Shown: positions 61,880 to 64,000 of the stretch, in pieces | Numbering within the stretch: position 1 is the first letter of the stretch | Layout of the letters: every line of letters starts with the position of its first letter | DNA from: Singulisphaera sp. | GTDB taxonomy: Bacteria > Planctomycetota > Planctomycetia > Isosphaerales > Isosphaeraceae | NCBI GenBank assembly: GCA_027451445.1 | Contig: DAIDJG010000136.1 | Coordinates: 1-64,000, forward strand | DNA length: 64,000 nucleotides | Direction of reading: 5' to 3' | Notes under the pieces: model-generated | Told to the model about the DNA's origin: nothing | Seen by the model: the letters and a program-made list of their open reading frames with translations, nothing else | Database searches by the model: none | Translations under genes and position numbers: made by a program

Positions 61880-62521
61880 ATGGATTATCGACTTGTGGTC
61901 GTGCGCGGGCGCAGCGGCTCGGAGGCGATCGAGCTTGCCGACGGAGTGACGACGGTCGGCCGTCACGATGACTGCCAGCTTCGCATCAAATCCTCCCAGG
62001 TCAGCCGAAAACACTGTGAGATTTTCGAAAAGAAAGGACTCCTCCTGGTTAAGGACCTGGGCAGCGCGAATGGTACGTTCGTCAACGGTCAAAAGGTCGA
62101 CGGTCAGCGAGTTCTCGAAGATGGCGATGAGTTGACAATCGGCCAGGTGAAGCTCCGCGTGTCCAGGCGGGCCGCGAGCGCGGCCGCCGCAGCTCCCGCG
62201 ACGGCGCCAGCCAAGCCCAACGACACCGCAGTCACCGCGTCCCCCGCGGAAGGTGCCTCCGCAGCAGCCGCCCCCGCAAAAGACGAGCCGCTCGATTTCG
62301 ACACCACGTTCAACACCGATGACGGGTCGGACGACGAGTTCGACATCGACTTTTTCGAATCGCCAACGACGAGCCCGTCGCCGGCCGCTGCCCCAGAAAC
62401 CGTTCCGGCCGCTCCGCAAACGCCTCCCCCCTCCCCTCCAGTTCCGGAACCCGCAACGAGCGAAGCCGACGACGCGGTCAAGGATTTCCTCCTCGATATC
62501 AAATTCGACGACGATCACTGA
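61880..62521 (+). CDS. FHA-domain protein with acidic Pro/Ala tail
   Basis: 213 residues. Residues about 3-95 are one FHA domain with all phosphothreonine-binding residues: the Gly-Arg of TVGRHDDCQL, the Ser of SSQVSRKHCEI, and the Asn of LGSANGTFVNG. The rest is a low-complexity Ala/Pro/Ser linker with acidic patches (DDGSDDEFDIDFF) ending KDFLLDIKFDDDH. It would bind phosphorylated partners of Ser/Thr kinases, which are abundant in this phylum; none is encoded in the window. Confidence 0.88.
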   Translation: MDYRLVVVRGRSGSEAIELADGVTTVGRHDDCQLRIKSSQVSRKHCEIFEKKGLLLVKDLGSANGTFVNGQKVDGQRVLEDGDELTIGQVKLRVSRRAASAAAAAPATAPAKPNDTAVTASPAEGASAAAAPAKDEPLDFDTTFNTDDGSDDEFDIDFFESPTTSPSPAAAPETVPAAPQTPPPSPPVPEPATSEADDAVKDFLLDIKFDDDH

Positions 62522-63052
62522 CACAAAGCATACGTGAGCGAATCAGACTCAGCGTGCGAGCGCAGCGCCCATGTCGTGCCGCTGCGTCTCTCTTCTAAGT
62601 CGTCGGTTTCCCGAACGACGTGGACGGATCGATCCAACAGAACGTGCGTTCCATCGGTTTTCCGTTCCCTCTCCCCCGTCGATCCGGGCATGTGTTTTGA
62701 CGCGGCTCCGGCTCGAAGTGAACCACCGCCGACCCGGGTTTTCACGATTCCTTCAAATAGGGTTGGGCACGCTTTGGACCTCATGGAGTGAATCGTTTGG
62801 AAGCCAACATTCCCTCAAAAGCGAAAACGCGCCTGGGACCTCTTTCCCGAATGGAATTGTGGCCCGCGATCAACTTTCCATAAGATTTTATTGCATTCTC
62901 CGCTCGGATGCCTTAAATAGCTATGAACGGCGAGCGGTCAAACTTCAAATCGCACCGAACGTACGGGGCCGCTTGTCCATGCCAGGAATGCACTTAGCTG
63001 TACTGATGCATGCTTGGTATGCTTTTGCACTTTTTTGAGGAACCTGAAAGCG
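62522..63052. other. Upstream region of the LexA-like regulator
   Basis: 531 bases, no supported gene (overlapping ORFs of 155 and 85 codons have no recognisable content). The only distinctive feature is the imperfect inverted repeat described at 62982-63017. Confidence 0.4.
62982..63017 (+). promoter_or_regulatory. Candidate operator (imperfect inverted repeat)
   Basis: CCAGGAATGCA (62982-62992) and TGCATGCTTGG (63007-63017) match as an inverted repeat at 9 of 11 positions, 36 bases before the regulator's ATG. A place and size suited to autoregulation by a helix-turn-helix dimer. Based on symmetry alone. Confidence 0.3.
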
Positions 63053-63877
63053 ATGGCCCGTCGAAAGACTCTCCCTGAGTCCGTCCGAGTCAAGTACTCG
63101 CTGGCCGAGCGACTGAGCGCCTTGAGGTCCGAGCTTTATGGAGATCGCGGCGGACCGGAGTTAGCTCGACGTCTCGGGTTGCCAATCCGCACCTGGTACA
63201 ACTACGAAGCGGGGGTAACCGTTCCAGCCGAAGTGATCCTGAAGATCATCGAGCTGACTTCCGTTGAGCCGATGTGGCTGCTGTACGGAACGGGCCCCAA
63301 GTTTCGGGCGATCCGGCACCAACGGCATACTGGGGAGCCGAGTGCGACCCATTCCGTCGGTGACCTCCTCCGCACGGCGCTCGAGATTCTCGAGCAAGAG
63401 GAGCATCGGCCGAAACCCAGCACGAATTCCGAACACGACCAGGTCGCCGCGTTGCCGGCAGAATCGCCGAGCGGACCAAGCGGCGTCGTGCTGATTAGCG
63501 TCGATGGCGCACGCAACGAGCCGCTCACGGAAAAATCCGGAGCACGCTACCAGGCGGCGCACCGCGAATGGGTTACGGCCGAACGGGAATCACGCTGCCT
63601 TCGCATTACGGGACACGCGATGACGCCGCTGCTGGCAGAAGGCGCCCACGTCGCGTTCGCCAAATCCGATGAGCCGCTCTCCGCGCTCGACGGCAAGATG
63701 GTCGTTGCGTGGATCAACGACCAGCCCCATGTGCGCTGGCTGCAGCTCCACGGGCACCTCGTGCTGCTCCGTGCCGAGAATGCTGCGACCGATCCGCCGC
63801 AACTGCTGGTCAACATGGAAGAGGACTCGGACAAGGTCCGCTTCCGCCGCGTCCTCTATATCAGTCCGCCACACTGA
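63053..63877 (+). CDS. HTH/S24 (LexA-CI-like) regulator without the cleavage dyad
   Basis: 274 residues from the ATG at 63053. An XRE-like helix-turn-helix occupies about 15-70 (GGPELARRLGLPIRTWYNYE). The C-terminal 110 residues resemble the S24/LexA peptidase fold. In LexA-type proteins the motif is G-x-SM-x-P with Ser nucleophile and a later Lys; here it reads GHAMTP (Ala189) and HVRWL (Arg228). Both catalytic residues are thus replaced and self-cleavage is not expected. The fold may serve only for dimerisation or sensing. Confidence 0.7.
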   Translation: MARRKTLPESVRVKYSLAERLSALRSELYGDRGGPELARRLGLPIRTWYNYEAGVTVPAEVILKIIELTSVEPMWLLYGTGPKFRAIRHQRHTGEPSATHSVGDLLRTALEILEQEEHRPKPSTNSEHDQVAALPAESPSGPSGVVLISVDGARNEPLTEKSGARYQAAHREWVTAERESRCLRITGHAMTPLLAEGAHVAFAKSDEPLSALDGKMVVAWINDQPHVRWLQLHGHLVLLRAENAATDPPQLLVNMEEDSDKVRFRRVLYISPPH

Positions 63878-63897
63878 GCCCGTCGCGGCACCCTGTT

Positions 63898-64000
63898 TTA
63901 CCAGGTGACGTGCGCATCGAGGCAGGGAAGTACCAGGATCTTCCCGTCGCCGATTCTGCCGGTGCGCGCGTGAGTCACGATCGCTTTGATCACGGCCGGA
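63898..64000 (-). CDS. P-II nitrogen regulatory protein, C-terminal fragment (runs off the window)
   Basis: 33 codons plus stop. The sequence IVTHARTGRIGDGKILVLP is the conserved ARTGxIGDGKIF/VxP segment of GlnB/GlnK C-terminal regions. The end (CLDAHVTW) is slightly shorter than the usual RTGERGxxAL tail. The T-loop lies outside the window, so uridylylation cannot be judged. Convergent with the regulator gene, 20 bases apart. Confidence 0.75.
   Translation of the reverse strand, partial: PAVIKAIVTHARTGRIGDGKILVLPCLDAHVTW

Overview
The window looks like chromosome from a Planctomycetota bacterium, probably an Isosphaeraceae/Gemmataceae-type lineage (the rank is inferred). Evidence: a DUF1501 protein with a Tat signal beside a cytochrome-c/WD40 protein and a PPC-domain protein; a second haem-binding planctomycete-type protein; secreted proteins carrying the N-terminal LETRIAPA / LVEARSLPSA-type motif; a TPR/SPINDLY-like protein; high GC with frequent ATGA/GTGA/TTGA gene overlaps.

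Layout. 1-6590 (minus strand): tandem duplication of a large beta-rich surface protein with homologous long leaders; only one copy keeps a small pilin-like gene inside the leader. 7071-8333: a lipoprotein metallopeptidase and a small secreted peptide. 8764-27817: polysaccharide genes (O-antigen-ligase-like with TPR tail, GT39-like membrane protein, tyrosine autokinase) surrounding a compact ribosomal-peptide cluster. 28323-35412: purB, glutamate dehydrogenase, creatininase-family, CusF-SCO1 lipoprotein, a surface protein, TolC-like. 35637-40688: DUF1501, cytochrome/WD40, PPC group. 41084-49210: molybdopterin oxidoreductase plus glutaredoxin-like protein, cobT, DinB, PD40 propeller, PduO-type cobalamin adenosyltransferase, SDR, sugar isomerase-like. 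49388-56901: gamma-glutamyltransferase, ribokinase, cupin, cytochrome protein, lipoprotein, secreted protein. 57062-64000: fabI, Nudix, two clpP, tig, tRNA-Gly, FHA protein, a LexA-like regulator, and the C-terminus of a P-II protein at the edge.

The most exciting system is the lasso-type RiPP cluster at about 11.5-24.8 kb, read entirely on the minus strand: PqqD-like leader-recognition protein (B1), transglutaminase-like leader peptidase (B2), asparagine-synthetase-like cyclase (C), a 53-residue precursor with the Y-x2-P-x-L-x2-YG-x-L-x2-LT leader motif, an HPr-kinase-like peptide kinase, a TPR-GT41 glycosyltransferase, a TPR-2OG/Fe(II) oxygenase, an unassigned 144-aa protein, a PRMT-like methyltransferase with a C-terminal PqqD-like domain, an ABC exporter, an NTP_transf_5 nucleotidyltransferase and a GT39-like membrane protein. 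The core machinery and the kinase/nucleotidyltransferase pair match lasso peptide families already known (paeninodin, pseudomycoidin). The added oxygenase, GT41 and methyltransferase-PqqD fusion, and the non-canonical core, make this a candidate for a new heavily tailored lasso or lasso-like product, perhaps linked to the cell envelope because exopolysaccharide genes flank it.

The convergent gene ends at 28.0, 43.5, 49.3 and 58.3 kb each hold a palindrome; two of these share the same 32-bp arms. This looks like palindromic repeats or MITE-like elements serving as bidirectional terminators.
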